Source: an uncultured Oscillospiraceae bacterium (GTDB lineage: Bacteria > Bacillota > Clostridia > Oscillospirales > Oscillospiraceae). Taken from it: DNA of 12,309 bases. The stretch is from positions 1-12,309 of the forward strand of contig CAKTFW010000043.1 of the NCBI GenBank assembly GCA_934561175.1. Direction: 5' to 3'. The position numbers were made by a program, and so were the translations under genes. Positions 6,008-12,309 of the stretch are shown here, one piece after another. Under the pieces are notes generated by a model, which had not been told where the DNA came from, did no database searches, and saw only the letters and a list, made by a program, of their open reading frames with translations. Numbering within the stretch: position 1 is the first letter of the stretch; the number at the start of each line of letters is the position of its first letter.

Positions 6008-8369
6008 AAAATCATTGCATACATTGGAGCTTGACACCGTACTGCATATGCTGGCAAACTGCGCAGTCAGCGAGGGTGCAAAAGCGCTGTGCAGCGCACT
6101 GACGCCCCAGACGGATGCGGATGCAGTACGAGAGGCATTGGCACAGACCAGTGCGGCAGCCAAACTGATGACACTGCGTGGTGCGCCGGGATTCGGCAAT
6201 CTCAAAGATGTACAGCTTTCGCTGGATCGTGCCGACCGCGGCGGCAGTCTGAATTTGCGGGAGCTGCTGCAAATCGCAGGCGTTCTACGCTGCACACGCC
6301 TTGTTAAGAGCTATTATGATACCGATGCGGAATCAAGCTGCTTGGATGCGCTTTTCTTTCTGCTCAGCCCGAACAAATATCTGGAGGATCGGATTTTTCA
6401 CGCCATTCTCAGTGAAGAGGAAATCGCAGATGATGCTTCGCCGGAGTTGGCGGATATTCGCCGCCATATGCGGCAGCAGAGCGCAAAAGTACGGGAGAGT
6501 CTGCAGAGAATCATATCTTCTCCATCATATGCGAAAATTCTGCAGGAACCGGTAATTACCATGCGGCAGGGCCGCTATGTGGTACCGGTGAAAAGTGAGT
6601 GCAAAAACGATTTGCCTGGTTTGGTCCATGATGTATCATCCTCCGGCGGTACATTTTTTATCGAGCCAATGCAGGCGGTAAACGCCAACAATGCGCTGCG
6701 AGAGCTGGAAGGGAAAGAACAGAAGGAGATTGAACGGATTCTAGCCGCTCTTTCCGCAGAAGCAGCAAGCTACCGTGAGCCGATTCAGGAAAGCTTCCAT
6801 GCAATGACGGAGCTGGACGCAATTTTTGCCAGAGCGAAGCTTTCTTATCAGATGAAAGCGGCAGAGCCGAAAATTCGTGAGGATGGCCATCTTGAGCTGG
6901 TACGGGCGCGCCATCCGTTGATTGCTGCGGATAAAGTGGTACCGGTATCCGTACGCCTTGGCGGTGATTTTGATACACTGGTGATTACAGGTCCCAATAC
7001 GGGCGGCAAAACAGTTACGCTCAAAACCATTGGGCTGCTGACACTGATGGCCGAGTGTGGTTTGCACATCCCGGCAGAAGATGGCAGCTTTATTTCCACT
7101 TTTGACACGATTTATGCGGATATTGGCGATGAGCAGTCCATTGCGCAGTCTCTATCGACCTTTTCTTCGCATATGAAGAATATTGTCGAGATTGTCAGCG
7201 GCTGCGACAATCGTTCCCTGATCCTTTTTGATGAACTTGGCGCAGGTACAGATCCTGCAGAAGGCGCGGCACTGGCTATGGCGGTGATTGAATTCTGTCG
7301 TAAAATGGGAGCTCGCGTTGCGGCTACCACGCACTATGCAGAACTGAAACTTTATGCCATGCGCAACAGCGGTGTGACCAATGCATCCTGTGAATTTGAT
7401 GTGGACTCGCTGCAGCCAACCTATCGGCTGCTGATTGGCATTCCTGGAAAGTCGAATGCGTTTGCAATCTCCCGGCGACTTGGGCTGCCGGAGGAAATCA
7501 TCGACGAAGCCAGCGGATTGATCGGAAAAAATGAGCAGGACTTTGAAGATGCATTGACACAGCTGGAACAGCAGCGGCAGGAGATGGAACAGGCCAGGCA
7601 GGAAGCGGAAAAGTTGCGGCTTGCAACAGAGGACAGTAAAAAACGCGCAGAAGAATATGCAAATCAGATCCGACGGGAGCGAGAAAAAGCAACCGAGCGT
7701 GCCAAGGCGGAAGCACAGCATATTCTTGCAGAAGCACGCCGCGCCGCGGATGAGGTCTACGCTGAACTGAAAGCGCTGCGCAAACAGATGAAGAACGGAG
7801 AAAATATTCAGGGCTTTAATACGCAGCAGGCAGAGTTACGCCGGAAGCTCAATGAGGCGGAGCAGCAGAATCAGACAAAACGACAGATTCCAGACCGCCC
7901 GAAGCCGTCCAGAAATCCACGACCGGGCGATACGGTTGAGCTTCTGAAACTCGGCAATAAAGCGACCGTACTGGCAGTGAACAAAGACGGCAGCTATCAG
8001 CTGCAGGCTGGCATTATGAAACTAACAGCAAAGCCGGATGAAATTTATCTTCTGGAGCACGAACAGCAAAAACAGGTCAAAAAATACATTGAGAAATCCA
8101 CCAAGCAATTGCGAATGGAAGCGGCTGCACCGGAAATTGATTTGCGCGGCATGACTGCGGATGAAGCGCTCGGCGTACTGGATTTGTTCCTTGACAGCGC
8201 AGTGATGGCGAATCTTCCATCCGTACGAATCATCCACGGCAAGGGAACCGGAGTGCTGCGAAAGGTGGTGCAGGAGCATCTTCGCCACAGCCGTTATGTT
8301 TCGGAGTTTCGACTCGGCGTCTATGGCGAAGGAGAAGACGGTGTTACGATTGCAACATTGGTAAAATAA
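5991..8369 (+). CDS. mutS2: Endonuclease MutS2 (MutS ATPase plus Smr nuclease)
   Basis: A 792-residue MutS2, close to the 785 residues of the Bacillus protein. MutS2 lacks the mismatch-recognition domain of MutS. It is linked to suppression of homologous recombination and, in Bacillus, to rescue of collided ribosomes. In order: a helical core/clamp region to about 310, the ATPase with Walker A GPNTGGKT at 334-341, the STFSSHM signature at 389-395 and Walker B LILFDELGAGTD at 410-421, a long charged coiled coil at about 510-630, a KOW-like segment at about 643-688, and the Smr domain from about 714 with DLRG (717-720) and HGKGTG (749-754). The frame is open upstream to 5928, but AGGAG at 5979-5983 with seven-base spacing points to ATG 5991, giving the usual MutS2 N-terminus (EKSLHTLELDTVL). 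Confidence 0.96.
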   Translation: MTTLTEKSLHTLELDTVLHMLANCAVSEGAKALCSALTPQTDADAVREALAQTSAAAKLMTLRGAPGFGNLKDVQLSLDRADRGGSLNLRELLQIAGVLRCTRLVKSYYDTDAESSCLDALFFLLSPNKYLEDRIFHAILSEEEIADDASPELADIRRHMRQQSAKVRESLQRIISSPSYAKILQEPVITMRQGRYVVPVKSECKNDLPGLVHDVSSSGGTFFIEPMQAVNANNALRELEGKEQKEIERILAALSAEAASYREPIQESFHAMTELDAIFARAKLSYQMKAAEPKIREDGHLELVRARHPLIAADKVVPVSVRLGGDFDTLVITGPNTGGKTVTLKTIGLLTLMAECGLHIPAEDGSFISTFDTIYADIGDEQSIAQSLSTFSSHMKNIVEIVSGCDNRSLILFDELGAGTDPAEGAALAMAVIEFCRKMGARVAATTHYAELKLYAMRNSGVTNASCEFDVDSLQPTYRLLIGIPGKSNAFAISRRLGLPEEIIDEASGLIGKNEQDFEDALTQLEQQRQEMEQARQEAEKLRLATEDSKKRAEEYANQIRREREKATERAKAEAQHILAEARRAADEVYAELKALRKQMKNGENIQGFNTQQAELRRKLNEAEQQNQTKRQIPDRPKPSRNPRPGDTVELLKLGNKATVLAVNKDGSYQLQAGIMKLTAKPDEIYLLEHEQQKQVKKYIEKSTKQLRMEAAAPEIDLRGMTADEALGVLDLFLDSAVMANLPSVRIIHGKGTGVLRKVVQEHLRHSRYVSEFRLGVYGEGEDGVTIATLVK

Positions 8370-8379
8370 ATGGAAACCA

Positions 8380-8408
8380 TTGACGCAAGCCGATGTTTCT
8401 GCTATGAT
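8380..8408 (+). promoter_or_regulatory. Vegetative-type promoter of ptsH (extended -10)
   Basis: TTGACG (8380-8385) and TATGAT (8403-8408) are separated by exactly 17 bp, each with one mismatch to the SigA consensus, and TG at 8400-8401 makes an extended -10. The expected start is near 8415, giving a leader of about 30 bases. The -35 box begins 11 bases after the mutS2 stop. Confidence 0.8.
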
Positions 8409-8444
8409 AAAGCCACGGAGATTAACCGCAAAGGAGGATCATAT

Positions 8445-8708
8445 ATGATCACGAGAGAAGCAGTTGTAAAAAGCGAATCTGGCCTGCACAATCGTGCTGC
8501 ATCGCTGTTTATTCAGAAAGCAAATGAGCATAAATCCACAATTTGGATTGAGGTTGACAACCGCCGTGTCAATGCAAAGAGTCTGCTGGGCGTGTTATCT
8601 CTGGGCCTGACAAAGGGCACCACTGTAACCCTGATGGCGGACGGACCGGACGAAGAAAGTGCAATTGAAGCACTTGCAGAGCAGCTGGGCGTGGCTGTTG
8701 TTGTCTAA
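8445..8708 (+). CDS. ptsH: HPr family phosphocarrier protein
   Basis: An 87-residue HPr, the small cytoplasmic carrier that passes phosphate from Enzyme I to sugar-specific PTS Enzymes II. In Firmicutes it also acts as CcpA corepressor when phosphorylated on Ser46. The active-site histidine is residue 15 (GLHNRAA, 13-19) and Ser46 is present in VNAKSLLGVLSLG (42-54). The loop around His15 departs from the usual GLHARPA: Asn at 16 and Ala at 18, with Arg17 kept. His15 argues against the His-less paralogue Crh. ATG 8445 has a strong AAGGAGG at 8431-8437 with seven-base spacing; the in-frame upstream extension lies over the promoter and is not credible. The gene has its own promoter and terminator. 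A genome may carry more than one HPr, so whether this is the general PTS carrier is not certain. Confidence 0.92.
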   Translation: MITREAVVKSESGLHNRAASLFIQKANEHKSTIWIEVDNRRVNAKSLLGVLSLGLTKGTTVTLMADGPDEESAIEALAEQLGVAVVV

Positions 8709-8718
8709 TGAAATTACA

Positions 8719-8764
8719 AAGCTGCCTCAGATCCGGCTAACGCCGAATTTGAGGCAGCTTTTTT
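8719..8764 (+). terminator. Strong intrinsic terminator after ptsH
   Basis: AAGCTGCCTCA (8719-8729) pairs perfectly with TGAGGCAGCTT (8750-8760). The stem continues inward through about three more pairs and a mismatch to an inner CGGC/GCCG stem with a TAAC loop, and six T follow at 8759-8764. It ends only 15 bases before the uvrC start codon. Confidence 0.93.
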
Positions 8765-8779
8765 CTTTGGTGAAGGTAT

Positions 8780-10612
8780 ATGACATTTGAAGAATTGCGG
8801 GAAAAGGCACACAGCCTGCCGCTGAAACCTGGCGTATATATCATGATGGATCAGACAAGCCGGGTTATCTATGTTGGAAAAGCAAAAAAATTGAAAAATC
8901 GTGTCAGCCAGTATTTTCAAAATACGGCATCACACACACCAAAGACACGATTGATGGTTTCAAAAATTGACCATTTTGATTTTATCGTGGCAGATAGCGA
9001 GTTTGAAGCGCTTGTGTTGGAATGCTCACTGATAAAACGGCATATGCCGCGGTATAATATTTTGCTGAAGGACGATAAAGGCTATCCCTATATTCGGATC
9101 GATCGGAGATTGCCATATCCGACATTCAGTATGTCAAACCGGATCGTGGATGATGGTGCGGAGTATTTTGGACCCTATGGCGGCAGATATATGACCCAGA
9201 ACGCGATTGACACCCTGCGCTTAACCTTCAAGCTGCCAGGGTGCAGTAAAACATTCCCGCAGGATCGGGGAAAAGACCGCCCCTGTCTGAACTTTCACCT
9301 GAAAAATTGCGCCGGCTGGTGCCAGGAGTCTGTACCGTTCACCGCATATCGTGAACGCATTGATCAGGCGGTTCTGGTCCTGCAAGGAAAGTACGATGAG
9401 GTAGTTGCCTCCGCTCGGGCAGACATGGAGACCGCGGCAGAAGCTTTGCGTTTTGAGGAAGCAGCACAGTTGCGGGATCGGCTGCGTGCCATTGAAGCGC
9501 TCAGCCAGAAGCAACTGGTGACAGCCGGATCGATGGCTGATACTGATATTTTTGGTTATTATCAGAGCGAGACAAAAGCTTGCTATTCCGTGCTGCATTA
9601 TGTTGGAGGAAATTTGTTAGATAAAGACTGCGAACTGATAGAGCGGTCTGATTCGGAGGAAGAAGCGATTTCGACGATTGTCAAACAGTACTATCTTGGT
9701 CGTGGACGCATTCCAAAACGAATCTTTTTACCCTGTACGATGGAAGACGCAGGCACATTCTCGCAGCTTGCAGCGCAGCAATTCGGTGTAAAGGTCCGGA
9801 TTACCGTACCGCAGCGCGGCGAAAATGCAAAGCTTGTCGTGCTGGCCAATATCAACGCACGAGAGGAATGTGAGCGGGTTACAACCAAAGAAGAGCGGGT
9901 GCTTGGGACGCTTCGTCAGCTTGGAACCATGCTGGGAATGCGTACCGCGCCAACGCGGATCGAATCCTATGATATTTCCCATATAGCCGGTACGGACATT
10001 GTCGCATCTATGGTTGTGTTCCGGGATGGAAAGCCAAGTAAGCAGGATTACCGCCGCTTTAAGCTTGAGGGAATGGACAATCAGGACGATTACGGTGCAA
10101 TGCGGCAGGTGTTGACTCGCCGGTTCCAGCACTATCTGTCTGGAGATGCCAGATTTTGCGAAATGCCGGATCTGCTCCTGATCGACGGTGGAATTGCACA
10201 CGCCGCCGTGGCGGAGGAAGCGCTGGCAGCACTCGGACTTCATGCACCGATCTTCGGTATGGTCAAGGATAACCGTCACCGCACGCGGGCGCTGGTCACA
10301 GCAGAGCAGCGAGAAATCGGCATTGCGTCTGTACAGCCAGTATTTGCACTGGTCGGCCGGATCCAGGAAGAAACCCACCGTTTCGCAATTACCTACCATC
10401 GCACACTGCGTTCCGGCCGTCTGCATACTTCGGAACTGGATGCAATCCCCGGAATTGGCGAGAAGCGCAAACAGCAATTGCTGCAGAAGTTCCGCTCGAT
10501 CCGAGCGATTCGCACAGCCAGTAGGGAAGAACTTGAAACAGTTTTGCCATCCAATACGGCAGAAGCAGTCTATGAATATTTCCACAGAAAGCAGGAAACG
10601 ACATGCGAGTAA
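8780..10612 (+). CDS. uvrC: Excinuclease ABC subunit C
   Basis: UvrC (610 residues) makes the 3' and 5' incisions on the damaged strand in UvrABC nucleotide excision repair. The N-terminal GIY-YIG nuclease shows GVYIM at 18-22 and IYVGKAKKLKNRV at 30-42. Cysteines 155, 169, 177 and 181 have nearly the spacing of the iron-sulfur ligands reported for E. coli UvrC. A UVR motif for UvrB contact is at about 206-238 (EEAAQLRDRL). The RNase H-like C-terminal nuclease carries ESYDIS (Asp398), DDYGAM (Asp437), LLLIDGG (Asp469) and THRF (His533). The helix-hairpin-helix end includes IPGIGEKRKQQLL at 556-568. ATG 8780 is preceded by GGTGAAGG at 8769-8776. Its last 10 bases overlap rsmD. The terminator just upstream leaves no room for a promoter between ptsH and uvrC. 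Confidence 0.97.
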   Translation: MTFEELREKAHSLPLKPGVYIMMDQTSRVIYVGKAKKLKNRVSQYFQNTASHTPKTRLMVSKIDHFDFIVADSEFEALVLECSLIKRHMPRYNILLKDDKGYPYIRIDRRLPYPTFSMSNRIVDDGAEYFGPYGGRYMTQNAIDTLRLTFKLPGCSKTFPQDRGKDRPCLNFHLKNCAGWCQESVPFTAYRERIDQAVLVLQGKYDEVVASARADMETAAEALRFEEAAQLRDRLRAIEALSQKQLVTAGSMADTDIFGYYQSETKACYSVLHYVGGNLLDKDCELIERSDSEEEAISTIVKQYYLGRGRIPKRIFLPCTMEDAGTFSQLAAQQFGVKVRITVPQRGENAKLVVLANINAREECERVTTKEERVLGTLRQLGTMLGMRTAPTRIESYDISHIAGTDIVASMVVFRDGKPSKQDYRRFKLEGMDNQDDYGAMRQVLTRRFQHYLSGDARFCEMPDLLLIDGGIAHAAVAEEALAALGLHAPIFGMVKDNRHRTRALVTAEQREIGIASVQPVFALVGRIQEETHRFAITYHRTLRSGRLHTSELDAIPGIGEKRKQQLLQKFRSIRAIRTASREELETVLPSNTAEAVYEYFHRKQETTCE

Positions 10613-11142
10613 TTACAGGAAGCGCCCGCGGCGTCCGTCTTGAAACGCCGGAGGGACTGCAGACGCGGCCAACGACGGACCGGGTAAAAGAAGGCCTTTT
10701 TAACATTATTCAGTTTGATATTCCGGGACGGACCGTATTGGATCTCTTCGCCGGTTCTGGGCAATTGGGAATTGAAGCGCTCAGCCGCGGCGCTGCACAG
10801 GCGGTGCTTGTTGATTTTGGAAAAGATGCACTCTCGGCCATCAAGCAAAATCTGAAAAAGACAAAATTTCAGAATCAATCGTTGGTTGTGCAGAGCGACG
10901 CATTGGATTATATCCGCAGATGCGGCAGAAAATTCGACTTGATTTTTTTGGATCCGCCTTATGCCGGGGAAATCCTGGAAAATACGCTGCAAACCATATC
11001 GGAAATTGACATTTTGTCAGATAGTGGTATAATAATCTGCGAGCGACCGCTGGAAAAGGAGAATTTACCAGAACTTGCTGGGCTCTCGCGCTCCAAAGAC
11101 TATAAATATGGTAAAACATTGATTACGCTTTACCGGAAATAG
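10603..11142 (+). CDS. rsmD: 16S rRNA (guanine966-N2)-methyltransferase RsmD
   Basis: RsmD is a 179-residue SAM-dependent methyltransferase that modifies G966 (E. coli numbering) of 16S rRNA during 30S assembly. The N-terminal family signature is intact (RVITGSARGVRLETP, 2-16, then TRPTTDRVKEGLFNI, 21-35). SAM-binding motif I is DLFAGSGQLGIEALSRG at 47-63 and the catalytic motif DPPY is at 117-120. The length is normal. ATG 10603 overlaps the end of uvrC by 10 bases, and AGGAAA at 10593-10598 is the ribosome binding site. The rsmD-coaD order is widely conserved. A consensus promoter lies inside the coding region at 11006-11033. Confidence 0.96.
   Translation: MRVITGSARGVRLETPEGLQTRPTTDRVKEGLFNIIQFDIPGRTVLDLFAGSGQLGIEALSRGAAQAVLVDFGKDALSAIKQNLKKTKFQNQSLVVQSDALDYIRRCGRKFDLIFLDPPYAGEILENTLQTISEIDILSDSGIIICERPLEKENLPELAGLSRSKDYKYGKTLITLYRK
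11006..11033 (+). promoter_or_regulatory. Consensus promoter inside rsmD, driving coaD
   Basis: TTGACA (11006-11011) and TATAAT (11028-11033) are both exact SigA consensus boxes, 16 bp apart, and TG at 11025-11026 forms an extended -10. Transcription would start near 11040, about 120 bases upstream of coaD. This would let coaD and the coiled-coil gene be expressed independently of uvrC-rsmD. The DNA also encodes RsmD residues, so this is a sequence-based prediction. Confidence 0.7.
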
Positions 11143-11149
11143 CGGTCGT
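11043..11149 (+). other. Possible folded leader of coaD
   Basis: GCGACCGCT (11043-11051), at the predicted 5' end of the transcript from the promoter inside rsmD, can pair over nine positions (one G-U) with AGCGGTCGT (11141-11149), directly before the coaD ribosome binding site GGAGG (11151-11155). Inside the enclosed loop GGTAAA (11110-11115) can pair with TTTACC (11129-11134). This could modulate coaD translation, but most of the region is rsmD coding sequence and the match may be chance. Confidence 0.3.
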
Positions 11150-11160
11150 GGGAGGACCAC

Positions 11161-11652
11161 ATGAAAATTGCAATTTATCCAGGCAGTTTTGACCCGGTGA
11201 CATTGGGCCATTTGAATATTATTGAGCGGGCAGCGGAAGTGTTTGACCGCGTTATTGTATGTGTAATGACCAATTCTGATAAATCACCAATTTTTACAGG
11301 GGAAGAGCGTGTCGACTTTGTCCGCCGTGTCACAGCGCATCTGCCCAATGTGGAAGCAGATGTCAACAAGGGACTGGTTGCAGAATATGCCAAGCAGCAT
11401 GGCAGTAAAGTAATTGTTAAGGGCTTACGGGCGGTGTCTGATTTTGAAAACGAATTTCAAATGGCGCTGATCAATAAATCCATCAATCCGGAGCTGGAAA
11501 CCATGTTTATGGCAGCGGATGCAAAGTATACCTATCTGAGTTCTACTGTCGCAAAAGAGATGGGTCGATACCATGTATCGCTGGATGGGTTTATCCCGGC
11601 AGCAATTATCGAGGATGTCGTGAAACGATTTGATGAAATTAGCAGGAGGTAA
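11161..11652 (+). CDS. coaD: Phosphopantetheine adenylyltransferase CoaD
   Basis: CoaD (163 residues) transfers AMP from ATP to 4'-phosphopantetheine, the penultimate step of coenzyme A synthesis, in the cytoplasm. It is a nucleotidyltransferase with a Rossmann-like fold. The N-terminal YPGSFDPVTLGH (6-17) carries the T-x-G-H nucleotide-binding motif at 14-17. VKGLRAVSDFENEFQMA (about 85-101) is the family's substrate-binding region, and YTYLSSTVAKEM (about 123-134) is the second nucleotide-binding segment, with LSST where many homologues have ISS(S/T). ATG 11161 has GGGAGG at 11150-11155. The gene lies 18 bases after rsmD and 5 bases before the next gene, whose ribosome binding site overlaps its 3' end. 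Confidence 0.97.
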   Translation: MKIAIYPGSFDPVTLGHLNIIERAAEVFDRVIVCVMTNSDKSPIFTGEERVDFVRRVTAHLPNVEADVNKGLVAEYAKQHGSKVIVKGLRAVSDFENEFQMALINKSINPELETMFMAADAKYTYLSSTVAKEMGRYHVSLDGFIPAAIIEDVVKRFDEISRR

Positions 11653-11657
11653 TTCCT

Positions 11658-12155
11658 ATGGCAAATAGCGTAGAAGAGACCTTGAGCACCTTGTATGAGA
11701 TGGTGCAGGATGCGTGGAGCCTGCCGCTCAGCGCGGACAAATGCGTCATTGAGCGCGACAAAGTTCTGGACCTGCTCGATGAGATTACCAATCAGATTCC
11801 CGGTGAAATCAAGCAGGCAAAGACGATTGTAGAATCCCGGAACGAAGTGATTACCAATGCCAAGCGGGAGGCGGAGTCGATTCGCCGCCAAGCAGAGCAG
11901 CGCGCAAAACAGATGATTTCGCAAGAAGAAGTTTATCTACAGGCAAAAACGCAGGCTGCAGAGATGATCAAAAACGCACAGGAGAAGATTCGGGAGCTGC
12001 GTCAGGTAACCAACGATTATGTGGATGATTCCCTGAAACGCACAGAAGAAGCCATTGCGGAGGCACTCTCGCAGGTGCGGGATTCCCGTTCGAAATTCCA
12101 CACACTGACAAATCCGCAGGCGCACGCAGCCTCTCCGATTATCGAAGATGTCTGA
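11658..12155 (+). CDS. Conserved coiled-coil protein, function unknown
   Basis: A 165-residue soluble protein with no signal peptide and no membrane segment. The N-terminal ~50 residues (including SLPLSADKCVIERDKVLDLLDEI, 21-43) look like a compact conserved region. Residues ~50-145 are a long charged helix rich in Ala, Glu, Lys, Arg and Gln, almost certainly a coiled coil (NAKREAESIRRQAEQRAKQ at 67-85). The tail from ~150 is short and disordered-looking. Proteins of this type next to coaD in Clostridia are commonly annotated as ATPase-, V-ATPase subunit H- or DivIVA-like, but I see no P-loop, and the resemblance is mostly helical composition. No function is assigned. AGGAGGT at 11644-11650, inside the end of coaD, is the ribosome binding site for ATG 11658. 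A strong terminator follows, so this is the last gene of the transcript. Confidence 0.88.
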   Translation: MANSVEETLSTLYEMVQDAWSLPLSADKCVIERDKVLDLLDEITNQIPGEIKQAKTIVESRNEVITNAKREAESIRRQAEQRAKQMISQEEVYLQAKTQAAEMIKNAQEKIRELRQVTNDYVDDSLKRTEEAIAEALSQVRDSRSKFHTLTNPQAHAASPIIEDV

Positions 12156-12159
12156 TTGC

Positions 12160-12195
12160 AAGCAGCCGCTTCCCGCGGCTGCTTTTTCTTTTTTT
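12160..12195 (+). terminator. Strong intrinsic terminator ending the uvrC-coaD transcript
   Basis: A perfect 10-bp stem, AAGCAGCCGC (12160-12169) with GCGGCTGCTT (12175-12184), has a 5-base loop and is followed by a long T-rich tract to 12195 interrupted by one C. It begins five bases after the stop of the coiled-coil gene. Confidence 0.95.
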
Positions 12196-12309
12196 GCATA
12201 GAATCTTACAAAAGCTTTTAGTAAAAATTGTTCTTCTTGCGGCTTTTTATTATGTGAAAATTGACAAAATCGTCAATATATTTTTTGTGTATTTTCCCCT
12301 ATAATGAAG
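12196..12309 (+). other. AT-rich region upstream of a gene beyond the right edge
   Basis: No gene is seen in these last 114 bases. They are markedly more AT-rich than the rest of the window. They hold the palindrome AAAAGCTTTT (12210-12219), an exact TTGACA (12261-12266), an inverted repeat around it, and TATAAT (12300-12305). TTGACA and TATAAT are 33 bp apart, too far to be one SigA promoter, so the actual promoter is unresolved. The region probably controls a following gene outside the window. Confidence 0.4.
12260..12277. repeat. Inverted repeat, possible operator
   Basis: ATTGAC (12260-12265) and GTCAAT (12272-12277) are perfect inverted 6-bp arms around the spacer AAAATC. The left arm overlaps a TTGACA box. 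The arrangement resembles a dimeric repressor site, but I recognise no specific regulator. Confidence 0.35.

Noticed and set aside
8370..8384. A cre-like (CcpA) sequence overlapping the ptsH -35 box.
   Set aside because: The central CG is lost and three constrained positions mismatch, so it is too weak to claim.
8370..8444. In-frame N-terminal extension of ptsH.
   Set aside because: It covers the promoter and the ribosome binding site, and the 87-residue product already has His15 and Ser46 in their standard positions.
9053..9058. TATAAT inside uvrC.
   Set aside because: The best upstream -35 candidate matches only four of six positions at 18-bp spacing; it is likely a coding coincidence.
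9728..10585. A 285-codon open frame on the minus strand within uvrC.
   Set aside because: It lies wholly antisense to the catalytic half of uvrC, has no recognisable motif and reads as a Cys/Arg-rich shadow of a real gene.
9491..10786. A 16-base exact repeat (ATTGAAGCGCTCAGCC) at 9491-9506 and 10771-10786.
   Set aside because: Both copies encode Ile-Glu-Ala-Leu-Ser within conserved protein segments; shared codon preference explains it.
12261..12305. TTGACA and TATAAT as one promoter.
   Set aside because: They are 33 bp apart, about twice the workable spacing.

Overview
This is a stretch of chromosomal housekeeping sequence from an endospore-forming, low- to mid-GC Firmicute. A Clostridia-type organism (Oscillospiraceae/Ruminococcaceae-like) fits best, but that placement is an inference. 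The evidence is the sporulation genes ylbJ, yqfC and yqfD next to phoH-ybeY-era-yqzL-recO, a MutS2 with a C-terminal Smr domain, an HPr with both His15 and Ser46, strong AGGAGG-type ribosome binding sites, and many short gene overlaps. I see no mobile element, CRISPR array, tRNA or rRNA gene.

Layout. (1) 1-979, minus strand: the first 326 codons of ylbJ, which runs off the left edge and is divergent from the rest. (2) 1068-4941, plus strand: a tight block yqfC-yqfD-phoH-ybeY-era with 4-nt overlaps or very short gaps. It joins two sporulation proteins to ribosome-maturation functions (PhoH, YbeY, Era). (3) 4942-5100: a gene-free stretch with three consecutive hairpins, the first terminator-like. 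(4) 5101-8369: yqzL (a 34-residue protein), recO and mutS2; recO and mutS2 overlap by 17 nt. (5) 8380-8764: a self-contained ptsH (HPr) unit with its own extended -10 promoter and strong terminator. (6) 8780-12155: uvrC-rsmD-coaD and a small coiled-coil protein gene. A near-perfect promoter lies inside the 3' part of rsmD and can drive coaD separately. (7) 12160-12309: a strong terminator, then an AT-rich region with an inverted repeat and a -10-like box, presumably the control region of a gene beyond the right edge.

Together the genes serve DNA repair (RecO, MutS2, UvrC), 16S rRNA and 30S biogenesis (YbeY, Era, RsmD, probably PhoH), coenzyme A synthesis (CoaD), PTS and carbon regulation (HPr) and sporulation (YlbJ, YqfC, YqfD). 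As I recall it, Bacillus subtilis has ylbJ directly after rsmD-coaD (ylbH-coaD-ylbJ). Here the two parts lie at opposite ends of the window with the yqf/era/recO block between them. The genes pgpH, dgkA and cdd, which sit in the phoH-era block of Bacillus, are absent.

I found no convincing undescribed system. The observations most worth checking are regulatory: the promoter inside rsmD with a long-range pairing next to the coaD ribosome binding site, the hairpin-rich era-yqzL gap, the isolated ptsH unit whose terminator ends 15 nt before uvrC, and an HPr with a non-canonical active-site loop.
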